Of a stretch of 15,069 nt of DNA, positions 1-6,573 are shown piece by piece (the stretch's first letter is position 1; every line of letters starts with the position of its first letter). Position numbers and translations under genes: made by a program. The stretch comes from SAR324 cluster bacterium (lineage in GTDB: Bacteria > SAR324 > XYD2-FULL-50-16 > HCM1). The notes under the pieces are model-generated. The model was not told the DNA's origin and ran no database searches. It saw nothing but the letters and a program-made list of their open reading frames with translations. The stretch is from contig PUHO01000015.1 in assembly GCA_002995645.1 (NCBI GenBank), positions 1 to 15,069 of the forward strand, given 5' to 3'.

Positions 1-326
1 ATCTTATCGTCGTTCCCGCCTTCGTTTGATGCGTGTAAAGAAAGCTGTCTCATTCTTACTAAGATATTATTCACTTCTTCCATTGACGCTTCTGCCGTTT
101 GCACCATAGATACTGCTAACTCAGAATTGCTTGTCGCTTGTTCTAGTGATTTTACTTTCGCTTTCATTTGCTCCGCTATCACTAGCCCTGCCGGATCGTC
201 CGACCCTCTATTTATCTTCTTACCGCTTGATAATCTCTCTAACGATTTGTTTATCCCGTCGCTTGTCTCGTTTAAATTCCTCCATGAATTTAACGCCGCC
301 ACATTATGTCTTACCGTTATGCTCAT
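1..326 (-). CDS. fliC: Flagellin, N-terminal part (3' end outside window)
   Basis: Reading the reverse strand from the ATG at 326-324 gives 108 residues open to the window edge. It begins MSITVRHNVAALNSWRNL and contains LERLSSGKKINRGSDDPAGL near residues 30-50, then VQTAEASMEEVNNILVRMRQL near residues 75-95. This is the classic D0/D1 N-terminal helix region of bacterial flagellin, which polymerises into the extracellular filament after export through the flagellar type III apparatus. Length and variable domain cannot be judged because the gene is cut. The start is supported by AAGGAG five bases upstream. All six Arg codons are AGA/AGG and four of six Gly codons are GGG, unlike neighbouring lgt. 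The alternative, a hook-associated flagellin-family protein such as FlgL, is less likely given the SSGKKIN/DDPAGL signature. Confidence 0.93.
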   Translation of the reverse strand, partial: MSITVRHNVAALNSWRNLNETSDGINKSLERLSSGKKINRGSDDPAGLVIAEQMKAKVKSLEQATSNSELAVSMVQTAEASMEEVNNILVRMRQLSLHASNEGGNDDK

Positions 327-331
327 TGCTT

Positions 332-337
332 CTCCTT
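332..337 (-). promoter_or_regulatory. Strong ribosome binding site of flagellin
   Basis: AAGGAG on the reverse strand lies five bases before the flagellin ATG, within a longer purine-rich leader. This is one of only three clear Shine-Dalgarno sequences in the window and fixes the flagellin start. Confidence 0.8.
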
Positions 338-363
338 CCTTCTCGGTTTATTTCTCTTCTCTT

Positions 364-390
364 TTAGCGGTCGTTTTTTCCCTTTTCTTA
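364..390 (-). promoter_or_regulatory. Sigma-28-like flagellin promoter candidate
   Basis: On the reverse strand, TAAG (390-387) is followed by exactly 15 bases and then ACCGCTAA (371-364). The sigma-28 (FliA) consensus is TAAA-N15-GCCGATAA, so 9 of 12 positions match with ideal spacing. A start near 357 would give a leader of about 30 bases ending in the strong ribosome binding site. Flagellin is the standard sigma-28 target, which raises the prior, but the region is A/G-rich and a chance match is possible. Confidence 0.45.
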
Positions 391-401
391 AGCTCTCCCC
401 T

Positions 402-430
402 TTGCTTTTTTTCTTTTTTATATATATAAT
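402..430 (+). promoter_or_regulatory. Possible sigma-70-type promoter of lgt
   Basis: A perfect TATAAT (425-430) lies 50 bases before the lgt ATG, with TTGCTT (402-407) 17 bases upstream as a weak -35. A weak AGGA ribosome binding site at 472-475 is five bases before the start. The region is very AT-rich, so other -10-like hexamers (for example TATATA near 455-460) also exist. Confidence 0.4.
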
Positions 431-480
431 GATGCTTCATGTAGAGAAAAATTTTATATATAGTTACCTTTAGGAATAAT

Positions 481-1311
481 ATGCACCCATTACTTTTAGA
501 TATTGGTTTTTTACAAATTCGTTATTATGGATTAATGTATGCGCTTAGCGTGTATTTTGGGCTTTTGATTTTAAGGAAAGATTTTCAAAGAGCGCAGTGG
601 AATAAGAATGAAGATCAGATTTTTAATCTTGTCTTTTGGGTTTTTCTTGGCGGTTTACTAGGCGGGCGTATTTATTATGTCCTTTTTTCATTAGATTACT
701 ATTTAGCACCAACAACGCCTCTATGGGAAATGTTTGCTATTTGGCACGGTGGTTTAGCTATTCATGGCGGCATTATTGGCGGTTTACTTGCACTGATGTA
801 TATATGTAAGCACTATGAATTACCTTTGTGGCGTGTTTGTGATTATTGTTGTTCTGTTCTTATGCTTGGGCAAACGTTGGGGCGTTTTGGTAATTTTATG
901 AATGGTGACGCTCATGGTATTCCAACAGATCAACCTTGGGGAATCGTTTTCCCATACGGTCCGGCGTCAAGAGAATTTCCAGGACAACCGTTGCATCCCG
1001 TTATGTTATACGAATTAGTTTTAAACTTTTTTGCCTTTCTTCTTCTTCGCTATTTACTGCGCTTACATAGGAAAAAAGGTCTTGTTTCTTGTGCTTATTT
1101 GATCTTATATTCTATTATTCGTTTTTGTGTTACGTTCTTTCGCGCTGATGATTTGTATTTTTATGGCTTACGTGCACCGCATATTATTTCTGTTATCGGC
1201 TTTATTATTGGGCTAAGTTGTATTTTGATTTTTAAGTTATATCAACGAGACTTAAAATGGAACGAAGAAATGCAATACCTTCCATTACGTAAGAAAAATA
1301 GTAAAAAGTAG
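481..1311 (+). CDS. lgt: Prolipoprotein diacylglyceryl transferase
   Basis: Lgt transfers diacylglycerol from phosphatidylglycerol to the lipobox cysteine of prolipoproteins at the inner membrane, the first step of lipoprotein maturation. The 276-residue product has the family length and about seven hydrophobic segments. Visible signatures are the HGG...HGG segment (residues about 89-97), the Lgt signature GRFGNFMNGD (134-143), the PLHPVMLYE segment and a late IIRFCVTFFR containing the conserved arginine. The ATG has a weak AGGA upstream and matches usual Lgt N-termini. It is transcribed divergently from flagellin and convergently with the tol/mur block; the hairpin at 1352 probably terminates it. 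One likely client is the lipoprotein beginning at 14918. Confidence 0.97.
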   Translation: MHPLLLDIGFLQIRYYGLMYALSVYFGLLILRKDFQRAQWNKNEDQIFNLVFWVFLGGLLGGRIYYVLFSLDYYLAPTTPLWEMFAIWHGGLAIHGGIIGGLLALMYICKHYELPLWRVCDYCCSVLMLGQTLGRFGNFMNGDAHGIPTDQPWGIVFPYGPASREFPGQPLHPVMLYELVLNFFAFLLLRYLLRLHRKKGLVSCAYLILYSIIRFCVTFFRADDLYFYGLRAPHIISVIGFIIGLSCILIFKLYQRDLKWNEEMQYLPLRKKNSKK

Positions 1312-1351
1312 AAACGAAAGGCGAGAGACTTCATTACGTAAGCAAGTTAAC

Positions 1352-1385
1352 AAAAGGGAAGACTATTTAAGTTTTCCCTTTTTTT
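1352..1385 (+). terminator. Intrinsic terminator of lgt (copy A hairpin)
   Basis: AAAAGGGAA (1352-1360) pairs perfectly with TTCCCTTTT (1374-1382) around a 13-base loop, followed by T residues (run of seven, 1379-1385). It sits about 40 bases after the lgt stop, the right position for a rho-independent terminator on the plus strand. The stem is AU-rich apart from three G-C pairs. Confidence 0.7.
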
Positions 1386-1542
1386 ATGTTTGTTTTCACG
1401 ATTACTTAGCTGATTATTTGGTATAAGTCTTTAGCTTGAGAGTAATGTTTTTGTTGTTCATACGTTCTTGCTAAAAACCATTGCGTTGTATTGTGTATAT
1501 CTTTAGAAGGAAATAAAGACAATACTTTAATAAAATAAGAAG
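1363..1542 (-). pseudogene. Broken copy of cpoB 3' end
   Basis: The coding part of duplication copy A corresponds to the last codons of cpoB (1591-1820). It has no start codon, a 49-base deletion that is not a multiple of three, and a one-base loss in the T run that changes the reading frame across the old C-terminus. It therefore cannot encode a CpoB fragment in frame with the parent. It lies immediately downstream of the intact gene on the same strand. Confidence 0.85.
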
Positions 1543-1547
1543 AGGTT

Positions 1548-1820
1548 GGCGAGCGCCTTTATTACGTAAGTAAGTTAACAAAAGGGAAGATTATTTAAGT
1601 TTTCCCTTTTTTTTACGTTTGTTTTCACGATTACTTAGCTGATTATAGCGAGCTTGTGCTTTTTTAGCATAGGCCCCTGATTTACTTGCTAAAGTTTGGT
1701 ATAAATCTTTAGCTTGAGAGTAATGTTTTTGTTGTTCATACGTTCTTGCTAAAAACCATTGCGTTGTATTGTGTATATCTTTAGAAGGAAATAAAGACAA
1801 TACTTTAATAAAATAAGAAG
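1548..1820. repeat. Tandem duplication, copy B (intact)
   Basis: This is the complete copy of the duplicated unit. It comprises about 43 bases of intergenic DNA including the left arm of the terminator hairpin, plus the last 76 codons and stop of cpoB. Homology to copy A ends at ATAAGAAG (1813-1820). Beyond this cpoB continues uniquely while copy A runs into the junction bases. Confidence 0.93.
1580..1614 (+). terminator. Terminator hairpin, copy B, overlapping cpoB stop
   Basis: The same nine-pair stem as copy A: AAAAGGGAA (1580-1588) with TTCCCTTTT (1602-1610), and an eight-T run (1607-1614) on the plus strand. The cpoB stop codon (1591-1593) lies in the loop, and the right arm encodes Lys/Gly codons of the cpoB C-terminus. 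On the minus strand the hairpin is followed by only a short T tract, so it probably served lgt primarily and cpoB weakly. Confidence 0.6.
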
Positions 1821-2445
1821 CGGCTAATGCGCTTTGTTTTTGATCAAAGTAGATTTTACCAATAGAAAACAGAGCTAACGGAGCATATGCGCCAACTTTA
1901 TTAAAATGATATAGTTCGTCAAACGTTTTTGCTGCGTGCTTAGTATCGTTTTGCTTAAGATATGTATACGCTTTTTTCAAAATCGCTTTTTCTTGCTTAG
2001 ATACTAATAGAATTGGCTTTTTTGTTTTTGCAATTGATGTTCTTTGTTTTTCCTCTTTTTGTTGTCGCACGTTGTATTGCTTTTTTATTTTTTCTTTTAA
2101 GGCGGCAACCTTGTTTTCTAGCATTTGTATTTTAACGTCTTGTAGTAGTGCGGTGTGTTGCATTCGCTCGTATTGATCTGTAATTTTTTGTTGCTTTTGT
2201 TTAATGGCGTTCAAATCTTCTAAGAATAAATTTTGTCCTTCATAAAAATTCTTTAATCGCAAATTCATTTGCGTTAGTAAAGTATTTTGCGCAGTAGAAA
2301 GCTGTACTTCTTGTTTATTTAGCTTTTGTTCAAGTTGTGTTATTTTCTTTTGCAAAGATCGGTTAGTTTGCCCAAAAAGAGAGGAAAAACTAAATAGTAT
2401 GCTTATAGGTATAATAAGCAGTACTAATTTTTTTATTTGTGCCAT
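1591..2445 (-). CDS. cpoB: CpoB/YbgF-like periplasmic coiled-coil TPR protein
   Basis: CpoB links the Tol complex to septal peptidoglycan synthesis in the periplasm of well-studied bacteria. The 284-residue product has a signal peptide with likely cleavage near residue 25 (LFG-Q). A Lys/Gln-rich heptad region follows at about 28-130, fitting the CpoB trimerising coiled coil. The C-terminal half (about 155-265) contains helical TPR-type repeats such as AYTYLKQNDTKHAAKTFDEL and AKDLYQTLASKSGAYAKKAQ. The tail is strongly basic. The ATG overlaps the end of tolB by 13 bases, so translation is probably coupled; no Shine-Dalgarno is seen. Placement as the last gene of a tolQRAB cluster supports the call, although pal, usually between tolB and cpoB, is missing. 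Its 3' end has been tandemly duplicated. Confidence 0.85.
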   Translation of the reverse strand: MAQIKKLVLLIIPISILFSFSSLFGQTNRSLQKKITQLEQKLNKQEVQLSTAQNTLLTQMNLRLKNFYEGQNLFLEDLNAIKQKQQKITDQYERMQHTALLQDVKIQMLENKVAALKEKIKKQYNVRQQKEEKQRTSIAKTKKPILLVSKQEKAILKKAYTYLKQNDTKHAAKTFDELYHFNKVGAYAPLALFSIGKIYFDQKQSALAASYFIKVLSLFPSKDIHNTTQWFLARTYEQQKHYSQAKDLYQTLASKSGAYAKKAQARYNQLSNRENKRKKKGKLK

Positions 2446-3677
2446 AAGTTAAGTTTAATCCAAGAAGGGTTATATTCATCAATGTAAGACGGTGATTTTG
2501 TTACACGGCGATTGTTTGTTCCATTATAATAAATTGCGTATAGTTTTTGTATGCCACGTTTTTTGCCTGTATAAATAATTTGTTGCCCATTTGGCGACCA
2601 TGTTGGTTGTTCTGCTGATATATGGGAAGTATGCGTTAATTGTCGTTGTTTTAATCCGTTTTGCGACATAATATAAATAGTAAATACTCCGTTTTCTCTT
2701 GAAGCATAGGCAAATTCATCTCCTGAAGGCGACCATGCGGGATCAGTGTTATAAGTACCTTGAAAGGTCATTCGTTTTATTTTGTTTGTTTTTAAATTTT
2801 TTTGATAGATTTGAACACTGCCGGATCTATCAGATACAAACAATAAAGTATTTGATCTAGGATTAAAACGAGGCATTGTATTAATAGAATTATCGTTTAT
2901 AATTTTAGTTGCTTTTTTTGAAGAGAGTGGTAATAAAGAAACAGAACTATTGCCATGGAATGCCATTGTGACAAATAAAGAATATTGATTTTTCCAACTT
3001 GCCCCGGAAAAGACGCCGGACGGCAAAGAAACTTTTTTCGCTAACCACGTTTTGCTAGATAAAAGAAAAAGTTGATTTTTTTGATCTATAATTTGTGCAA
3101 ATAAAAGGTATTTCCCGTGTCTCTCCCAACGAGGCAGTATTTTAATATTATAATTATGAATCGGCGTAATCGCTCTGTTAGTTATAGGATCGCTAATTAA
3201 AAGAGCGTATTTGTGTTCTTTTCTATTTTTAGTAATATAGGCTACAGAAGAAAACAGTATATCCGTTTTATGTACTAATAAAGAAAGTAGCTTTTTCGTA
3301 ATCATAAAAGCGTATTGATCCGCATGATACGGACGAAAAGGCGTTGTTATATCAAAAATAGAGATGCCTTGTTTTGTCATGGTGGTAACATGTAAGGAAT
3401 CTTTTTCAATAGTCGTTTTTAAGGTAAGAAAAGCGTCGTCTTGCGTTTGTGATTCAATTTGAAAAGAACCGCTCCATTGTAAAGTTGCAAATAATCTTTT
3501 TTTGAATAAAGCAATTTGTTGCGGTTGGGTAACGTTATTTTTTGCCGTAAATTGAATGGCTAGTTTAGGTAATTTTAAACTAGAGCCTTCTATATGAATA
3601 TAGAGGTCTTGCGCAAATAAAGGAAAAGAAGCTGTGCTATACAGGGTAAACAAGACAAGTAAAATTATTTTTTTCAT
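2433..3677 (-). CDS. tolB: Tol-Pal system periplasmic beta-propeller protein TolB
   Basis: TolB is the periplasmic component that binds Pal and responds to TolA during outer-membrane constriction. The 414-residue product has a signal peptide (likely cut after LFA, residue 22) and an N-terminal alpha/beta domain (about 25-150). A C-terminal beta-propeller follows, with several PD40 repeats carrying the pattern DPAWSPSGDEFAYAS, QPTWSPNGQQIIYTG and MPRFNPRSNTLLFVSDR. Length is normal for TolB. It begins 14 bases after tolA and overlaps cpoB by 13 bases. No Shine-Dalgarno precedes the ATG. The fold alone could be another periplasmic propeller, but gene order tolQ-tolR-tolA-tolB makes TolB the best call. 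Confidence 0.93.
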   Translation of the reverse strand: MKKIILLVLFTLYSTASFPLFAQDLYIHIEGSSLKLPKLAIQFTAKNNVTQPQQIALFKKRLFATLQWSGSFQIESQTQDDAFLTLKTTIEKDSLHVTTMTKQGISIFDITTPFRPYHADQYAFMITKKLLSLLVHKTDILFSSVAYITKNRKEHKYALLISDPITNRAITPIHNYNIKILPRWERHGKYLLFAQIIDQKNQLFLLSSKTWLAKKVSLPSGVFSGASWKNQYSLFVTMAFHGNSSVSLLPLSSKKATKIINDNSINTMPRFNPRSNTLLFVSDRSGSVQIYQKNLKTNKIKRMTFQGTYNTDPAWSPSGDEFAYASRENGVFTIYIMSQNGLKQRQLTHTSHISAEQPTWSPNGQQIIYTGKKRGIQKLYAIYYNGTNNRRVTKSPSYIDEYNPSWIKLNLWHK

Positions 3678-3691
3678 ATATACGTAGGATT

Positions 3692-4363
3692 TTATTTTGG
3701 ATATAAAGTAAATTGTAAATGTATAGTTATACTGTCTTTTTTTTGCAATGCTGCTGGCATAGGCGGAAAAGGCGCCGCTTTTTGGATAGCGTCTTCAATA
3801 GCAAGGTTTGTTGTCTGTTGTTTCGCTTTCTTTTCCCATTTTATATTTAATAAAGTTCCGTCCTTTGCTACTGTGATAATAAGGTTAAGGTTTAATTTCT
3901 GTTTAACCGGCGCGGCTTCCCAATGTGATGTAATTTGATTATATACTTTAGACGTATAACTTGTATAGTTTGCTTTATTTTCTTTTGTTAAAGCACTTGT
4001 AGTTTGTTTCTTGCTCTTATTTTGTTCTTGTCGTTCGTTTTCTGTAATGACTTTTTTTAATAATTTTTGTAATAATTTATCAGACTGGGCATCTTCTGTT
4101 GTTGGCATGGCTGCTTCGCTTTGCGTTGGATCTGTTGCAATATTTGCTTGGCTTGGGAGGGCTGTTTGATCGGTTGCTTGCTTAGGTTGCGCTGATGCGT
4201 TTGTCGCTTTTTCTGCAAAAATAGGAGTTATAACAAATTTTTGAATTTTTAAGGTCGGTTGTTTATGTGAGTTATGTAAAAAATAGAAAACAAATCCTAT
4301 TAATACAAAATGTGCGGTACTAACTATAAAAAAATATTTCCAAGTATATGTTTCTGCTTTCAT
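3692..4363 (-). CDS. tolA: TolA/TonB-like energy-transducing protein
   Basis: A 223-residue inner-membrane protein with one N-terminal transmembrane helix (about residues 9-29) and a hydrophilic Ala/Gln/Thr-rich periplasmic linker (about 45-130). The C-terminal domain (about 135-223) is of TolA/TonB type, with an ITSHWEAAP segment, a VAKDGTLLNIKW strand and a PFPPMPAAL motif. It would span the periplasm and deliver proton-motive-force energy from TolQR to TolB or the outer membrane. The linker is shorter than that of enterobacterial TolA. The ATG overlaps the tolR stop by four bases (ATGA), indicating coupled translation. Without pal or a TonB-dependent receptor nearby, TolA versus TonB rests on the tolB neighbour. 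Confidence 0.85.
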   Translation of the reverse strand: MKAETYTWKYFFIVSTAHFVLIGFVFYFLHNSHKQPTLKIQKFVITPIFAEKATNASAQPKQATDQTALPSQANIATDPTQSEAAMPTTEDAQSDKLLQKLLKKVITENERQEQNKSKKQTTSALTKENKANYTSYTSKVYNQITSHWEAAPVKQKLNLNLIITVAKDGTLLNIKWEKKAKQQTTNLAIEDAIQKAAPFPPMPAALQKKDSITIHLQFTLYPK

Positions 4364-4770
4364 TGCAATTCAGGTTTATTTACAAGAAGGTTTACCTTTT
4401 CAATATGACTTTCTCTTAACGTGTTAAATAAGGCAATGACTTTGCCGTATTGTGTTCGCTTGTCTGCTTCTACAAGAATCGCGCCGTTACTGTGGAGCTG
4501 TTTCCATCTTTTAATATAATTAATGGCTTTAGTTCTTGTGTAGTGTTTCTTTTTAATTGTAATACGGTTTGCACGAGAAAGTGAAATGACTAACCTACGC
4601 GATTGCATAGTACGTATGCCGTTTGCCGTTGGTAGTTTAACTGTAATGCTAGTTGCAATAAACGGAGCGGTAATTAAAACAATGACAAGTAAAACTAATA
4701 AAATATCTACAAAAGGCGTAATATTAATTTCAAACAAACTAGTTGTTGAATTCGTTTGTATTAGTTTCAT
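4360..4770 (-). CDS. tolR: TolR/ExbD family proton-channel subunit
   Basis: A 136-residue protein with a short cytoplasmic N-terminus, one transmembrane helix (about 18-40) and a periplasmic domain. The helix contains the essential aspartate, Asp22 in NITPFVDILLVLLV, which carries protons in the TolQR/ExbBD motor. The periplasmic part shows the typical ILVEADKRTQYGKVIALFNTL segment. It overlaps the end of tolQ by 32 bases and tolA by four. No Shine-Dalgarno is visible, so expression probably depends on translational coupling. ExbD is the alternative name; the tolB context favours TolR. Confidence 0.93.
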   Translation of the reverse strand: MKLIQTNSTTSLFEINITPFVDILLVLLVIVLITAPFIATSITVKLPTANGIRTMQSRRLVISLSRANRITIKKKHYTRTKAINYIKRWKQLHSNGAILVEADKRTQYGKVIALFNTLRESHIEKVNLLVNKPELQ

Positions 4771-5425
4771 AAAACAAAGAGTGTAAAAGAATTTGAATAG
4801 AGAAGAGATTTTTATTAAGTAACGTTAATAAAACTTGTTCTTTGTATTTAAAATAGTTAAAACTGACTAAAGCGGGAATAGCAACAAATAAACCAACGCC
4901 GGTAGCAATAAGAGCGGCTGAGACGTCGGGAGCAATAATATTTAATTGTACGTTATTCATACCGCCAATATGATATAAAGCGCGAATCATACCGGAAACA
5001 GTGCCAAATAAACCAATAAAAGGCGCGCTAGCACTAATCGTTGCTAAAGTAGGCAAGCTACGTGATTTATTTTGCATAAGCACGGCAATATAGCTAGGTA
5101 AGGATTCATTTATTTGCGTAAAGCTTTGTTTTGCCGTAATAACGTCGTTTTTATATAAGGTTTTAAGCTCATGGTAGGTTGATTGCACAGCTTGGCTTAA
5201 TAAAGTAGTATTATATTCGTTAATATATTGTATGAATTTTGTTTGCGTTACAGACGTAGAAAAACGAATAAGTAAAGCGTGCGTTTGTCGGATTTCTTTA
5301 CGTATGGCAATAATTTGCTTTAAAATAATAGTCCAAGATAATAAAGAAAGACATAATAAAATTAATAAGCTCGCTAAATAAAAAGGATCGTTATTAAAAA
5401 TTAAAGAAAGAAAAGACGAATGCAT
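4739..5425 (-). CDS. tolQ: TolQ/ExbB family proton-channel subunit
   Basis: A 228-residue MotA/TolQ/ExbB-family membrane protein: one transmembrane helix near residues 14-36, a cytoplasmic region, then two helices at about 125-150 and 165-190. The diagnostic segment APFIGLFGTVSGMIRAL and the following SAALIATGVGLFVAIPAL form the pore wall that surrounds the TolR helix. With TolR it converts proton flow into force on TolA. It starts 22 bases after alr. No Shine-Dalgarno is seen; a TATAAT hexamer lies just upstream of the ATG but without a convincing -35. Confidence 0.93.
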   Translation of the reverse strand: MHSSFLSLIFNNDPFYLASLLILLCLSLLSWTIILKQIIAIRKEIRQTHALLIRFSTSVTQTKFIQYINEYNTTLLSQAVQSTYHELKTLYKNDVITAKQSFTQINESLPSYIAVLMQNKSRSLPTLATISASAPFIGLFGTVSGMIRALYHIGGMNNVQLNIIAPDVSAALIATGVGLFVAIPALVSFNYFKYKEQVLLTLLNKNLFSIQILLHSLFYETNTNEFNN

Positions 5426-5447
5426 AGCAAGGTATTATATAAAATGG

Positions 5448-6566
5448 TTAGGTAGTTTTAAAAGTTAGCTTCCTAGAGTTCAAAGAGCTCATAATTTGAT
5501 AGGGCACCGTATTTGCCCATTTTGCAAGTTGCCGTACTGTAATTGCAAGATCGCCTTGTTCGCCAACTAAAGTAACAGGATCGTTTAACTTAGCTTGCGG
5601 AATATGAGTAATATCAATCATTGTGGCGTCCATAGCATTACCACCGCGAATAGGCGCCTTTTGATTGCAAACTAAAACTTCTCCCACGTTGCGTAATCGT
5701 GGATATCCGTCGCCGTATCCTATAGGCAATACCGCTATTTTACAAGGTGCTTTTGCTTGGAAATGCATACCGTAACCAACGTAGTCCCCTTTTTCTAGTT
5801 GTTTAATAAAACTAATTTTTGTACGTACCGACATTACAGGTAAAAGAGTTTGGTTATTAAAATTAATATGGCGACAAACGTCAGACGGATATACGCCGGT
5901 TGTAAGAATACCAATACGAACCATAGAACCGTGCGCAAAAGGTAAGTCAAGGTAGCCACCTGAATTACAAGTATGAATATATTTTGGTTTTTGCTTTAGT
6001 TTGTTAATAATAGATTCAAATCGATTCCATTGTTGCGTTGCATAGGTTTTGTCTAGCTCGTCTGATTGGGCAAAGTGAGTCATAATCCCTTCCACTTCTA
6101 ACGAAGGAATAGCGTATATTTTTTCTATTGTTTCTAAAGCGTTTTGCCATAGTAAACCGTACCTTCCCATGCCGGTATCAATTTTAATGTGTACTTTAGC
6201 TTGTTTTTCAACTTTTTTTGCTAATAACGCTAATTCATTCGCTATAGCAAGGCTTTGTATTTGTAGTGTAATATTGTTTTCTATACAAAAAGATAACTCT
6301 TCTTTTGTCCTTTCCCCAAATAGAAGAATAGCCGCTTGAGGAAGTGCCTTTCGTAGTTCTATTGCTTCTTCCATACAAGCAACCGCTAAATAAACACAGC
6401 CCGCTTGTAATGCTTTTTTTGCAGTTAGAATCATGCCGTGTCCAAGTGCATTATCTTTCACAACAGCGCAAACAGCTAGATCGCTTGCTTTTTCTTGCAT
6501 TAATAAAGAAAAATTATGCGCTAAGTTTTGTTCGTTTATTTCTACGTAGCCTCTGTTTGTTACCAT
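5448..6566 (-). CDS. alr: Alanine racemase
   Basis: Alr interconverts L- and D-alanine with pyridoxal phosphate, supplying D-Ala for peptidoglycan. From the ATG at 6566 the product is 372 residues, typical for the family; an in-frame TTG 33 bases upstream (6599) is possible but would overlap murE. The PLP lysine is in AVVKDNALGHG (Lys37). Other conserved pieces are DTGMGRYG, VRIGIL, the catalytic-tyrosine segment VGYGMHF, PIGYGDGYPR and the MD pair in GGNAMDATMID. The usual KANAYGHG motif reads KDNALGHG here, and GRxSMDQ reads GGNAMDA, so the active-site periphery is atypical. It follows murE with seven bases between and precedes tolQ, forming a small peptidoglycan pair. Confidence 0.93.
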   Translation of the reverse strand: MVTNRGYVEINEQNLAHNFSLLMQEKASDLAVCAVVKDNALGHGMILTAKKALQAGCVYLAVACMEEAIELRKALPQAAILLFGERTKEELSFCIENNITLQIQSLAIANELALLAKKVEKQAKVHIKIDTGMGRYGLLWQNALETIEKIYAIPSLEVEGIMTHFAQSDELDKTYATQQWNRFESIINKLKQKPKYIHTCNSGGYLDLPFAHGSMVRIGILTTGVYPSDVCRHINFNNQTLLPVMSVRTKISFIKQLEKGDYVGYGMHFQAKAPCKIAVLPIGYGDGYPRLRNVGEVLVCNQKAPIRGGNAMDATMIDITHIPQAKLNDPVTLVGEQGDLAITVRQLAKWANTVPYQIMSSLNSRKLTFKTT

Positions 6567-6573
6567 AGCCGAT

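Larger units (their letters stand above)
1320..1542. repeat. Tandem duplication, copy A (degraded)
   Basis: This segment matches 1548-1820 almost base for base, head to tail, with only five bases (1543-1547) between the copies. Differences from copy B are a 49-base deletion (equivalent to 1647-1695), one base less in the T run, and a few substitutions concentrated in the first 13 bases and in isolated positions. It carries the shared terminator hairpin and the 3' end of cpoB. High identity implies a recent duplication. Confidence 0.93.

Noticed and set aside
127..429. A plus-strand open frame of 100 codons, and a second of 78 codons at 131-367
   Set aside because: They lie antisense to the flagellin reading frame and its leader; flagellin explains the openness.
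1320..1820. The duplicated segment as an insertion sequence or attachment site
   Set aside because: There is no transposase, no terminal inverted repeat and no target duplication; it is a simple direct duplication of local sequence.
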